Positions 31,964 through 42,712 of a DNA stretch of 64,000 nt are shown here, in pieces. The stretch comes from Cutaneotrichosporon cavernicola (Eukaryota > Basidiomycota > Tremellomycetes > Trichosporonales > Trichosporonaceae), in NCBI RefSeq assembly GCF_030864355.1, contig NC_083398.1, positions 62,001 through 126,000 of the forward strand. The letters run 5' to 3'. The notes beneath the pieces are model-generated. The model was not told the DNA's origin, did not search any database, and worked only from the letters and a program-made list of their open reading frames with translations. Position numbers and translations under genes: made by a program. Numbering within the stretch: position 1 is the first letter of the stretch; each line of letters starts with the position of its first letter.

Positions 31964-33247
31964 GGCGCCTTCTAGCAAAACGACGTGTGAGATGAGCTGG
32001 GAGGCGGACAACTGACGCCAGGTTTATCGACCGCAGACAGGCGTTGAACCACTCCACATCCGCGTGATGACTTGACGACTGCAGAGATGGCAAGTGGGAC
32101 CGGCGAGATTGAACGGGGAGGGCCTGTTGGGGTGAGTGAGCAGCAGCGACGGCTTTAAAGCCAGTTCAAAACAAGCCGCATATCCGACCATCAGCAAAAC
32201 TCCACTCGCAATTAGCAGTTCTAGTAGGGTAGAAACGTTGTAAAAGATATCACTGTCAAAGTACATCTGGTTAAACGTCGTCAGCCTCTAGTCTCACAGC
32301 ATCAAGCGTCGTCGCATTCTAGTCTCACAGCTTCAAACCTCGTCAGTGCTCGCTGTCGAGGGGGTTAAGCCGTGTCCATCACGCTGATCCGCTTTGCCTT
32401 TACCTTGGCCGTGTTTAACATCAGCCCCGGACCACCCAGTGTCCCAGTCCACATGTCTTTCTCGACGCAACCAAGAAAATATCGCGGGAGCGACATGTTG
32501 TCCGTGCGCGAGAAGCACCTCCCAGCCCTGCAGGACCAGCATGCCTGCCCTCGTGCGAGTAAACGAGAATGCTCACGCCCCAAGCACTTCCTGTCCAGCT
32601 GGGCTGACTCCCATAGTATTCAAAGGAGGGGACGCGTTGACGGTTCGCACACTGAGATGGACTCTGGTCGTGACTGAACGTTACAGTAAACCAGCGATGG
32701 GCCTTTGCTTCCCGCGTCCGATTCTACGTGTGCAGACGGTATTAACATGGATGGCCATTGGAGGCAGTTATTCCCACGCGTGAGCTGCTGCTACCAAAGG
32801 AACTGGGATTAAACCCGACATTGTGAAAGTATCTGTATCTGTGCTCTCCATGAAACGCAGTTTGGGGAGCACCTGTGCTGTCCACGCCACACACTCGTCA
32901 CGCCTCGAAACCAACATCAATGAAACCGTCAAGATCACACAGGATAGTACGTTCCGATCCAACAGGCGCGAATTTGTCTAGTTGTTTCCAAAGCCCATCA
33001 AGTAGACGTCTACGACTATCACCGACACGAAAAGTGTTAAGAGTGTTGGAAATTGCATCTAGTGGTAGGGCAAACGTCCACTTGTACGTGGTGTTGCTTC
33101 CATTGACCTCCGCCTCGCAACACCGCACAAGCCACCTAGTCTTGCAGTGAGAGGACGTGTGTATGCATAGGACGGTTGCTGCGAGACCAGGCTTGAGTGG
33201 CTGCCGATCTGATGGAGCCACAACAGACACGAAAATATAACAAAACA
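31964..33247. other. Intergenic region with a tandem duplication and one possible relic frame
   Basis: About 1.3 kb. A 31-bp duplication lies at 32287-32344. On the - strand, 32898-33180 is open without an ATG and reads like protein (TVLCIHTSSHCKTRWLVRCC, RRRLLDGLWKQLDKFAP). It may be a relic, but no family is recognised. Confidence 0.4.
32287..32344. repeat. Two-copy tandem duplication, period 31 bp
   Basis: TCTAGTCTCACAGCATCAAG at 32287 is repeated as TCTAGTCTCACAGCTTCAAA at 32318; both continue to CGTC. It is imperfect. Confidence 0.75.
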
Positions 33248-33336
33248 GGCCACTTAGCTCAGCTGGTTAGAGCGCATGCTTAACACGTGAATACGAGTTA
33301 CGCATGAGGTCGGCGGTTCGATCCCGCCAGAGGTCA
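33248..33336 (+). tRNA. tRNA-Val (anticodon AAC) with intron
   Basis: The cloverleaf has acceptor GGCCACT with AGAGGTC (one A-A mismatch, one G-T pair) and discriminator A. The D arm is GCTCAGCTGGTTAGAGC, the anticodon stem CATGC/GCATG with loop TTAACAC, and the T arm GGCGG-TTCGATC-CCGCC. About 15 bases (GTGAATACGAG...) are inserted after position 37, as a nuclear tRNA intron. The isotype follows from AAC in the loop. Confidence 0.82.
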
Positions 33337-33866
33337 TTCTTTTGGATCCCGTCTTTTCATCACTAATTTTTCCTATCTGCTCGTCATGTTCAGTCTGGAA
33401 TATTGGGAGCAGCTCTGAGCGTGTCGCGAGTGGTGATGCAGGATGATGCTCGTCGCGTGGTATTTGGTTCCGTGTTGCAGGCTTCCCCTTGCGTTGAGAG
33501 TGTGGTGTGGTTGTGATGGGTTGAAACCTCTGCTCTAATGCCTAAATGCCGGCTTGGTGTGACCCTGAGCGCGTTAGAGGAGGTCCAGGCGGGTTGTAGG
33601 AACTTTGGCGCGTAGGGGATCAGGAGGGGTCTCTGGTCTCTCACTAGATGGGACAAAGACACGTCCCTCTTGTCCCTCTTCGTTCCCGTCTACTGGTAGT
33701 AGTGTCCATCCAACTCCCCTGTCGCCGCGTCCGGGCCTCTGGTCACCCTCTGGTCACTCTCACTCTCTCTCTTCTTACACTCTCCACCAATCCACCACTC
33801 CTCCCCATCCATCACTCCTCCCTCTCCTCCTTCCTCCTTCCTCCCTCCTCCTTCAACATATCAACA
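33337..33866. other. Upstream region of septin gene
   Basis: About 530 bases. The last 120 are pyrimidine-rich (runs of CTCC and TCC) directly before the CDC12 start. No other feature. Confidence 0.45.
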
Positions 33867-35378
33867 ATGTCTGGCGAGATCGGTATCGCAAAGTACGTTC
33901 ATCCCCACCAACGTTCCCCTCCACATCCCCCTCCCCCTCCCCCTCCCCCTCCCCCTCCGTCGTGAACACGCACTGACCCTCCAGCCTGCCCAACCAGGTC
34001 CGTCCTCATCGCCAACGCGCATCGCACGCCGCGCCCCATCACTGGGAGCGTCCGCGCAATGCTCGCAGATACTACCCAGCACCTCGCTAACATTCAGAGG
34101 CACAAGATCGTCAACCAGCGCGGCTCGCACTTCACCATCATGGTCGTTGGTAAGTGGTCCGCGCGCACTCGTCTCCACGTCCCTCCCTCCTTTTCTTCAG
34201 CTCCAGCTCCAGCTCACATCAGGCGAGTCGGGTCTCGGTAAGACGACCTTTATCAACACGCTGTTTGCGACCGAGATCTCCAACGCCCGCAACTACCGTC
34301 AGCGGTGAGTCGCCTTGTGTGCTGGCGCATAATGTGTGATGGCTAACCCCAGCTTTGCCAAGCAGCTCGACAAGACGACCGAGGTGGACATTCTCCGTGC
34401 CGACCTCGAGGAGCGCGGTTTCAACATGCGCCTTACGGTTATTGACACCCCCGGCTTCGGCGACTACGTCAACAACCGCGATTCCTGGGCCCCCATTGTC
34501 GAGTTTATCGACGACCAGCACGAGTCGTACATGCGCCAGGAGCAGCAGCCCATGCGTATCACCAAGCAGGACCTTCGTGTGCACGCCTGCCTGTACTTTA
34601 TCCGCCCCTCTGGCACCACGTGAGTTTGCGCGATCATTCAAGTAGCGACCACCAGACGCGCCTGCTGACCTCTCGCAGCGTCAAGCCCCTCGACGTCGAG
34701 GTCATGAAGCGCCTTGGTACCCGCGTCAACCTCATCCCGGTTGTCGCCAAGGCCGACACCCTCACGCCCGAGGACCTGCTGTTCTTCAAGCAGCGCGTCC
34801 GCGAGGTCATTCACGCGCAGGGTATCAAGGTGTACACCCCGCCCATCGATGTCGACGACGACGCTGCCGCCGACAACGCGCGCCTCATGCAGGCCATCAT
34901 GCCCTTCTCGGTCATTGGCTCGACCGATGACGTCCGCACTGCCGACGGCCGTGTCGTCAAGGGCCGCCAGTACCTTTGGGGTGTGGCCGAGGTCGAGAAC
35001 GAGGACCACTGCGACTTCAGAAAGCTCCGCTCCCTCCTCATCCGCACCTACATGCTCGACCTGATCTCGTCGACCGAGGAGACCCACTACGAGGCCTACC
35101 GCCTGCAGCAGATGGAGACGCGCAAGTTTGGCGAGCCAAAGGTCAAGAAGCTCGATAACCCCAAGTTCAAGGAGGAGGAGGAGGCGCTCCGTCGGCGCTT
35201 CACCGAAAACGTCAAGGTCGAGGAGGCCCGTTTCCGCCAGTGGGAGCAGCACCTCATTGCCGAGCGCGACCGCCTCAACAAGGACCTCGAGCAGGCCCAC
35301 ACGTCGATCAAGGCGCTCGAGTCGGAGATCGACAACATGGCCGCGTACCACCGCCAGGGCGGCACTGTCCGCCGCTAG
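33867..35378 (+). CDS. CDC12: Septin, Cdc12 type
   Basis: Six exons (33867..33892, 33985..33997, 34098..34149, 34223..34304, 34353..34619, 34679..35378) give 379 residues. It opens MSGEIGIANLPNQRHKIVNQRG. The septin GTPase follows: G1 P-loop GESGLGKTTF, G3 DTPGFGD, the NNRDSWAPI segment, G4 AKAD, and the septin unique element near GRQYLWGVAEVENEDHCDF. A C-terminal coiled coil runs from about residue 300 (FKEEEEALRRRFTENVKVEEARF). Several segments (FIDDQHESYMRQEQQPMR, the KVEEARFRQWEQ coil) fit Cdc12/AspC better than Cdc3, Cdc10 or Cdc11. It polymerises at the bud neck and septum. Exon 2 is only 13 nt. Intron 1 carries a C-rich repeat. Confidence 0.93.
33927..33958 (+). repeat. (CCCCCT)5 run inside CDC12 intron 1
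   Basis: Five C5 runs are separated by single T bases. The complementary strand has five G5 runs with one-base loops, a textbook G-quadruplex pattern; the RNA itself would carry the C-rich form. Confidence 0.85.
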
Positions 35379-36005
35379 GCTGCGCTCTCCCAACGATGTT
35401 CATGACCCTCTCACGCTGAAGGACCCGCTTTCCCTCTTATCCCCCTCTTTTTACGAATTGCGCCGCGCAGCGGCCGCTAATAGCGAGTTGAAAGCGGCCA
35501 TAGTATTATCGGATGATGTTATACCCAGCTGGATGAAGCCAGAGTGGAATGCGTAGGTGGTATTGTGTGGGCTATTGTATGTGCAGATGTGAGGCCTGCG
35601 CCCGCGGGCTGGTACGCTTGTGGCAGTGCGACAGTGTGTTTCGCAGCATGCTGTACATTAGTGCCTTGTCTCCGGGACCTCTGGAGGTGTGACGACAATG
35701 GTATTCATGATTGCAGTACGGGGCCTGCGGCTGGTCATCTGGATGTCCGGAATGTTGCATGTAGTGTGCCTGAGTTGCCACTCCTCACCATCCAGTCGGT
35801 CACAAGTGTGAAGAGATAAGTGTCTTACACATGCACCATCTGCAGCCCTTTCACACCTGCACACCTCGCACTCTTCCCACTGACACTTAACTCTTCAACA
35901 TCAACACTCGTTCATTGACACGCAGTACTGGGTCAGACATCACCATCATCGTCACCATCAGCATCAACATCCTATCACCAGGGTGAGGTACCAACGCACG
36001 TCATA
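35379..36005. other. Intergenic region between CDC12 and the F-box-like gene
   Basis: About 630 bases of 3' and 5' flanking sequence. The last 140 are rich in CA/TCA and precede the next start. No feature is supported. Confidence 0.45.
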
Positions 36006-38525
36006 ATGTCGTCCAGCACCATGGAGGATACTGTCCCATTGTTTCACGACCCAAACGACCCCGTCGTGGCCATCTCCAAAGCTGACCGGATCCCCAAACA
36101 GCTATCCGATGCGGAGCGGTGGGAGCAGGCCCTCGACCCACCCCGCGATGGGCACCTCATTGCCGGCCTCCCTCCCCAGGCATGGGCACGCATCTTCGCC
36201 CACCACTTCGCATCACCCACCCCACAGCACACAGCCCCACTGCGCATCTGCAACGACCTGTATCCTCTCGCCGTGGTTGCGCTGTATGCGCATCCGCGCG
36301 TCGGCTACAGTGGTATCCGTGGGCTCTACACTGCGCTTTACGAGCCCATTCCCAGTATGGGGTTAACTCGCGCGAATCTTGTGCGCACACTCGATGTGTG
36401 GCCTACAGTCTCGCACACAAGTTCCCACGACAAGCTATATGATCTAGCTGCTGGGGTAGTGACCAGGCAGCATTCCCTCTCAACTGACACGAAGCTGAAC
36501 GGGATCGACTTCGCAGGTGTTCCACAGAGCAGTAACGGGCACGCTGAGCAGTTTCCCGAGCCCCTTCCCGAGCCCCTTCCCGAGCCCCTTCCCGAGCCCC
36601 AGGCGGCTGGGCACATGCAGGCCCAGCCGATGGCTCGCCGTTCTTCGCCCCCGTTATCTCGTGCCACGAGTGCTATAGACGACACCCTCCCGAGTCTCCT
36701 CTACCTCCTCTCACTCGACCACCTCGCCATGCACGACGTATACGTTCCGGACGCAGTCTCCGCGCGAGTCCTTCTCTCGGCGCTGTCATCGAACATTCCC
36801 CGCACCGCCCAGATCGAGCTACGCATGTGGCCTGCTGAACTCGTCGGGCGCGTGGTTTCGAACAGCCTTCCAAACTCGGCCCACCCCGCCCTCGTTGCCG
36901 ACGTGATTGACAAACTCGTGCCCGCCGTCGCTTCGAATGATGAACAGGCTCCATCTCCGCCGGAGGCGAATTCGCAGTGCCCTATGAAGCGACCGAGCAC
37001 TAAGGAGCAGCAGCTCGCCTCGGAGCGACAGCGCGCTTGGCTCGCCGCTGTGATCACCGGGCAGCGCTTCGACCTTGCACTGTTCGCCGAGTCTGAAGCC
37101 CTCTCACGCTCTCAGCATGCGATGCTCCTCGAGTGGCTCGTTGGGCTATATGCAGGAAAGCAGGGGTTGGATTGGTCTGACCGCGATCCGCTGCCGCGCG
37201 TGCCCCTCGACCGGACGAGGCTGCTATCCCTCCAGCAGGCCCTCAAGGATGCGGGAACAGCACCGGACGACCGCATGATTGGTCCATTCACAGAAGCACA
37301 AGCTGCTGCACGCGCAGAGTACGCTGCGTTCGCGATGGACGCGGCGTCGCGGGCGTCAAAGGTCAAGTTGGACACATGCCAGCGTGTCGAACAGACACTC
37401 GACGAGTTCATCCAAGCACCACGGGTTACACTGGCGCCCGGCTTGGCGGATCAGAATACGGCCGCGTTTGCCCCCATCACGCAGGACCTCGAGTGGCTAT
37501 TAGACAACGGGGAACATCGCATCGTGTTCAGCATTTCGGACGCGCTGCATACCATTGTACGGAGATGTGTTCGGATGGTCTCAGCCGAGCTCGGCAAGAT
37601 TCCGCCTCCAACCAAAACGCTCATACTCGAGAGGTTCGATCCCGACCTGCCCATCTTCGCGGATGAAGTTCTCTCTCCGGCGCTGGCGAGTGAGTCCAAC
37701 ACCCCACTTGCGTCACGTAGGTCGTCCGGGCGAAGCCTCGACGACTCTGAGTCACACAGTCGCCTCGTGCACGCACCGAACGGTCCTCGCCCTCTCAAGT
37801 GGCTCGCAAACTGCTTACCGATCGTTTCGCACTCCGCCGCCCCGCTTCTCCTCGATGACGATAGTGTGGGGGGTGTCGTTTATGTTCTCCGTGAGCGACT
37901 CGCGGGGGTCTTGGGCCTGTGGGCACAATACGAGCTCCCAAGGGAGGAAGGGAGCTACGCCACCAATGCCTTGAGGGAGGACAAGAAAGTGTGCTCGCAC
38001 CTCACTCTCATCGCTGCAGACCCTCAGGCTGCACAGATCCTTTGTCCGACAGACCGCAGTCTGTGGCCCCGTATTGGCATCGAAAATATCACCATCGAGC
38101 TGGCAGCTCGCGTACCACCGCTCGCGGCACTCGGCGACCCGGACGTCTCTGCAAACCCAGATGGCAAGGGTCTATTACACCCATCCACCCAGAACTTTGA
38201 GCTACGCGTACGGCCGGATGAGTGGGCCGACGAGCTGTGGTTTGCGGGTTACCTCCCGCCCCAAGTAGGCAGGGTGCTCATCGGCAGGGAGGGCATTGCC
38301 GCGGTCGAGACGTGGTGTGAAGAGGACGAGGAGATGGCTGGAGAGGAAGAACCTGTAGAAGAGGAGGATGAGGAAGACTACGAGTGGGACTCTGGCGACT
38401 CGGACTACATTGATATCGACGAGGACGAGCTTGCACCCGGCTTTGACGGTGCTGCTGGTGAGAACTTTAACTCGGCCGCTGCAGCTGCTCAGGCCGCGCG
38501 CATTGCTGCGCGCGCCCAGGATTAG
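36006..38525 (+). CDS. Large orphan protein with F-box-like N-terminus and acidic tail
   Basis: An uninterrupted 839-codon frame, notable because most neighbours are intron-rich. Residues about 45-75 (LPPQAWARIFAHHF) resemble the first helix of an F-box, but the rest of that domain is not convincing. At about 180-200 there is a PEPL tetrapeptide repeated four times (12-bp DNA repeat at 36555-36602). The middle is helical and Ala/Leu-rich. The C-terminus is strongly acidic (EEEPVEEEDEEDYEWDSGDSDYIDIDEDE) and ends in an Ala-rich helix (SAAAAAQAARIAARAQD). No catalytic motif is seen. It could be a substrate adaptor or chromatin-associated protein. A second ATG four codons downstream is possible. 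Confidence 0.72.
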   Translation: MSSSTMEDTVPLFHDPNDPVVAISKADRIPKQLSDAERWEQALDPPRDGHLIAGLPPQAWARIFAHHFASPTPQHTAPLRICNDLYPLAVVALYAHPRVGYSGIRGLYTALYEPIPSMGLTRANLVRTLDVWPTVSHTSSHDKLYDLAAGVVTRQHSLSTDTKLNGIDFAGVPQSSNGHAEQFPEPLPEPLPEPLPEPQAAGHMQAQPMARRSSPPLSRATSAIDDTLPSLLYLLSLDHLAMHDVYVPDAVSARVLLSALSSNIPRTAQIELRMWPAELVGRVVSNSLPNSAHPALVADVIDKLVPAVASNDEQAPSPPEANSQCPMKRPSTKEQQLASERQRAWLAAVITGQRFDLALFAESEALSRSQHAMLLEWLVGLYAGKQGLDWSDRDPLPRVPLDRTRLLSLQQALKDAGTAPDDRMIGPFTEAQAAARAEYAAFAMDAASRASKVKLDTCQRVEQTLDEFIQAPRVTLAPGLADQNTAAFAPITQDLEWLLDNGEHRIVFSISDALHTIVRRCVRMVSAELGKIPPPTKTLILERFDPDLPIFADEVLSPALASESNTPLASRRSSGRSLDDSESHSRLVHAPNGPRPLKWLANCLPIVSHSAAPLLLDDDSVGGVVYVLRERLAGVLGLWAQYELPREEGSYATNALREDKKVCSHLTLIAADPQAAQILCPTDRSLWPRIGIENITIELAARVPPLAALGDPDVSANPDGKGLLHPSTQNFELRVRPDEWADELWFAGYLPPQVGRVLIGREGIAAVETWCEEDEEMAGEEEPVEEEDEEDYEWDSGDSDYIDIDEDELAPGFDGAAGENFNSAAAAAQAARIAARAQD
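36555..36602 (+). repeat. 12-bp coding tandem repeat (PEPL)
   Basis: CCCGAGCCCCTT-type units occur in about four near-identical copies in frame, giving PEPLPEPLPEPLPEPQ. They are inside the coding sequence of the F-box-like protein. Confidence 0.85.
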
Positions 38526-38779
38526 GGTTTTAGTCTCGTAATGTTAGTCAATGCATCAGTTGTAGGCTCAAGGCCGGTCGTTCAGCCTAAGCAGAAACAT
38601 GCATCAACGCGGTACATGGCTCAAACTCTTGGGTTTGTGGCTCTTGGCACAACCTCTCCCTATTCCTAAATTCCTAGGACATTACCCATTCAGCCGGGTT
38701 AGTGAGGTTGAAATGGAACCGTTGGAATCTTGAATCATCGTTCTTGCAACATCCTCTTCACACTTCTTCCTTCCTCGCA

Positions 38780-40545
38780 ATGGGCCGCTCAACACGGGCA
38801 ACACATCTATCAAAATCAAAACACCACGATCAAGAAAGGTGCTGCATCTGTCTCCTCCCTATCCGCGACCCTGCACGCGCAGGATGCGCCCATATCTTTT
38901 GCGTAAGTCCATTGCCCGCCGCACATCGCCTCCACCCGCTGCGCCACCGCCTTCCCCTTCCCAGCCACCTTCCTTCTCAACGCGCTGACCCCAGTTCACC
39001 TGTCTCGGTGTGTGGGCTGAACATTCGCGCCGGTGTCCATTGTGCAGCACCGAGATGGGCGATTACATCGAGCACGACCTCGACCAGAGCCAGCCGACAA
39101 AGGTGTGTACCAGCTTCGAGTGCCTCCCAAGCTGACGTCAGTTCTTCCTTCCTCCATTAGAAGAGGGCTTCACACGTCGCACCATCAAGACACTCCCGCA
39201 GCCGGAGTCGTCCACTGGCGCCGGCCCGTCAACCGCTGGACCTGCCCTCGCCGTTGACCGCCGTCGCCAGGTCTACGCCAACAACGAGTGGGCTCGACAC
39301 GTCGCCGCCAACGAGTGGACAGGCTACCGCGCGTCACTCACGCCGCGCGATCTACAATCCGGGGCGGAACGCGCGCGCGCACTTACCTTCCTCGAGCGTG
39401 AGCTGCGTGTCTGGGCACCTCCGCACGACGTTCCGCATCTCGCCCGGCGGCTCGTCAAGCTCTTCTCGGCTGTCGACGTGCGCTCTTCGGCTGCTGTACG
39501 GCTCCTCGAGCCTCTGGTGGGAGACACATATCCTCATGCAGCTGAGCACCTCGCTCACGAGCTAGCGGCGTTCCTCCGCTCGCCGTTTCCGCTCGAGGTA
39601 TGGGACGACGTCGTGCAGTACAGCCACGAGGAATATGAGGAGGCTACGCGCGGAAGGTCGCGCTCGCGTTCGAGGTCACGCTCTGTGCCGATGGACGGCG
39701 CAGAACAGTCACGATCAAGGGGGAGGAGGGACTCGCGCTCGCGCTCGAGATCACGGTCACTGTCAGGATCGATGTCGAGATCAAGGTCGCGATCTCGCGG
39801 GCGTGGGCGCTATGACTCATTCCGGCCCCGTTTGCGCTCACGTTCGCGCTCTCGATCGGGGTCACCTTCCCGTTCTCTTTCACTGCGACGCTGGGACGAG
39901 GCGGACTCGTGGGTCGACCCAGATTTCTGCAAGAACAAGCGACAGCAGAAGCGGGATCACGAGCGCGAGCGGCACCAGCCGGACGAGAAGGCGAAGCAGG
40001 GGAACGGCCAGTCACTCCTCAGCCGCGTGGGCCCAGTTGCGCCGCAGGCATTCCAGCGCGCGGTGGCAGGGGCGGGCATCGTGATCCGCGGAGCGGCGGA
40101 CCGGAGGCAGAGCCTACTTGATCGGCTCGCACGCGCCAAGGCTGAAGACGGGGAGGGCGAAGGGTCACCTTCCAAGCATGACACTGTAGCTGCTGAGATT
40201 ACGCCACCTGCGCAGAACGGTCACAGCATTGGCGGCGACCGCGCGGCTGAGCTGCGCGAGAAGCTCCTTGCCGACCGCAAGAAGCGACAGTTACGTGAGC
40301 AGCTGCTGGCCAGAAAGCGAGCACGTAACGCCGTCGCCGCCGCTGCTGAGGATGTCAAGGCTCGCGGGGCGCGACAGAGCGGGGCACCGGGGAAGGGCAC
40401 CTCCATTCCGTCGCCAGCCAAAACAGAGTCAACGCTTGCGGACGAGGAGAGCTCGCAGTCGACTATGAAAGAGGACGTTGAGAGGGCGGATAGCGGGGCA
40501 GCACCTGGTGAGGCCCCAGTACCAGCCGCGCAGGGGAGTCAATAG
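38780..40545 (+). CDS. TOPORS-like RING-finger protein with Arg/Ser-rich region
   Basis: Exons 38780..38902, 38995..39102 and 39142..40545 give 544 residues. The RING spans the first intron: CCICLLPI, CAHIFC|FTCLGVWAEHSRRCPLC, a C3HC4 arrangement. A helical domain follows (NEWARHVAANEWTGYRAS; FLERELRVWAP; FSAVDVRSSAAVRLLEPLVG; HLAHELAAFLRSPF), which matches the region after the RING in TOPORS/ICP0-like E3 ligases. The next segment is Arg/Ser-rich (repeated SRSRSRS). The C-terminus is charged and helical. By family it is probably a nuclear E3 ubiquitin (perhaps SUMO) ligase. The introns are 92 and 39 nt. Confidence 0.82.
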
Positions 40546-40715
40546 AGCTAGACGTAGACGTACATTGCGCTGCGTGATGAAATGCGATGCAAGTTCTATG
40601 ATGACTATGCCAACTTTGGCACTGGCCAACGACTCCTAGTTCGTCTTACACCAGTACACTACCGTCCTTCTTCCCCTTGGACACCACCACCAAATCACCA
40701 TCCTCCCCTCGTCAA

Positions 40716-42712
40716 CTATACTCCTAACCTGCGCTTTGCGTCCTCGTACACGATCCAGCTCACGCCGACGGCCGGACCGACCTTGAGGATACTGGGCAGG
40801 AGACCCTTGTACAGCCCGCGCCAACCCTCGTTACGAAGTGTGACCTGGAGTACGTCCATGAAGCCCTTGTACTTCTGTGGGTGACCCGTACTGCCCGATG
40901 CCTGTAGACGCGTTCGAAGCAGGTTGATAGGGTACACGGTCGCCGCACCGATGCTTCCGCTGAGCGCGCCAAACGAGAGCACGGCATACACTGGCGGCTC
41001 ATCGACGCGCATTCTCCGACAGTAAGACGTCTTGAGCCACTCGTATGTTCCCATATCGATGGCCGAGTAGGGGAAGACTCCGATGAGACCGAGCTGGTGT
41101 CAATAGGTTGCGGTTGCCTTGACCTGCTCGCGTCACGTCACCTCGGACCTCGCACCACTCACCCCGAGACCACGGTAGAATGGCCGGAACCCGCCCTCAC
41201 GCCACATAAAAGTCATCGTCTTCTTGACACTTTCCCATCCCTTGCTGGGACCAACGTTGGACTGGACACGCGTCTTGAGTGTCTCGAGGCCATAGATTGA
41301 GAGCTGCGAGGTGATGCCGCCAATGCCGCCGGCGATGAAACGCGAACTCGAGCTGATCTCGGATGGGTCGCTGACGCCGTCCCAGTACTTTGCGAGGAAG
41401 CGCTTGCTCTGCTCGTAGCTCACAAACTTGATAGCGCTCTCTGGCAAGATCTTGAGAACGTTCAGTCCGTTGCCGACCCAGAAAGCGCGAACACCTGCTC
41501 CTTCACTGTAGATGGCGCGGACGGCGACCATGAGACCGTGTACCGCGCGAAATGGCGTTGGCTTTCCGGTGCTCTGGGGAATGTTCATCGTCATGAGGTA
41601 GACCTTGAGACGGTCGAACGGAGCGGTGACTGTGCGCGAGACGCCGCCTGCTATTCCGCCCGCGAGGAGGAAGCGCCACGCCTCGTGCCGCGTCTCGGGC
41701 TCGTAGTAGTCCTCGTCCTCGTCGCCGAGCACGTCGAGGGTCTCCTCGAGGTCGTCCTGTGGGTCCTCGTGATCGTGCGGCCGAAAGAAGCCTTCCGCCG
41801 TGCTATGTTCCGGAGTCCCTGGCGCCTTGGGGAACGACAAAATCGGGTCGCCGTCCATGTTGACGCGTGCAGCGCCACGGCCGTCACTAAACCGCTTGTG
41901 CACCTGGTAGAACTTGTAGATCTCGAACGGTGTCGCGCGGCGCGGGAGGAGGAGCAGAAAGTCGCGGAACTCGGCAAAGGACACATGTTCCCTGTCGGGC
42001 GTGCCGCTGAGGAGGCGGACGAGGTCCGACGCCGCCGTCTTGCTCAGATGGACGCCCTGATGTTCGAGTGCGGTCCGCATCTCTTGGGCATCGAGCACTC
42101 CATCCTTGTTCTGGTCAAGTCTCTGGAACTCGTCCCACAGGTCTCGCTCCTGATCCCAGAGGAATTTTCTACAGTCAATACACAAACAGACAGGGAGCCC
42201 CCGCCGCCCAAGACTCACCGGAACGCCTTCCACGACACACCCTTCTGCGCTTGCTCATACGGCTCGAGGTCATCGGCTCCACCCCATTGAAGCGCGTCCG
42301 GTCGGTCCTCACCGATTTGCTTGACCAGCTCCTCGGTATACAGAGTGCGCAGACGCTCCGCACGCTCGGGGCTCAGGGCAGCGAGCGTGTCCTGCCCCGG
42401 CAGACGCATGCGTTGCGCCTCGGTCGGATGGTCTGGGTCGACGTCTGGCAGCTGGGGCAGCTGAGACCAGATGGCGCGCAGTTTGGCGGCGCGTGCCGAG
42501 GCACCTTCGGCGGCCCGGAAATCGGCGAGGGTCATGCCTTTTGGGTACAGGTCGGCACCGGGAGGTTCGCGCAGCGACGTCTCCTCACCCTCCTCACGGG
42601 TGGGCTGGAGAGGATAGTGTGGGCGCCCATGGGATTGAGACGGTTTTGTGGGTGGGGTTGGGGACGGAGCTTGTTCCGACGGCCCTGGTGGCGGAGGGCT
42701 CGGCGCGCTCAT
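40716..42712 (-). CDS. EF-hand mitochondrial carrier (SCaMC / Sal1 type ATP-Mg/Pi carrier)
   Basis: Exons 42219..42712, 41163..42168 and 40716..41093 give 625 residues. The N-terminal half is regulatory: a Pro-rich start, then an EF-hand with a canonical loop DQNKDGVLDAQE and further helix pairs. The C-terminal 300 residues contain three mitochondrial-carrier repeats with signatures APFDRLKVYL, YGLETLKTR and YPINLLRTR. Repeat 2 has Gly where the family Pro normally stands (IYGLETLK). Calcium-regulated carriers of this type (yeast Sal1, human SCaMC) exchange ATP-Mg for phosphate across the inner mitochondrial membrane. The introns are 50 and 69 nt. The gene ends 170 bases from the convergent RING gene. 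Confidence 0.92.

Noticed and set aside
34638..35393. 251-codon - strand open frame
   Set aside because: Exact antisense of the conserved CDC12 last exon; composition is that of a shadow frame.
41538..42290. 250-codon + strand open frame
   Set aside because: Antisense to the mitochondrial carrier; Val/Glu-rich shadow composition.
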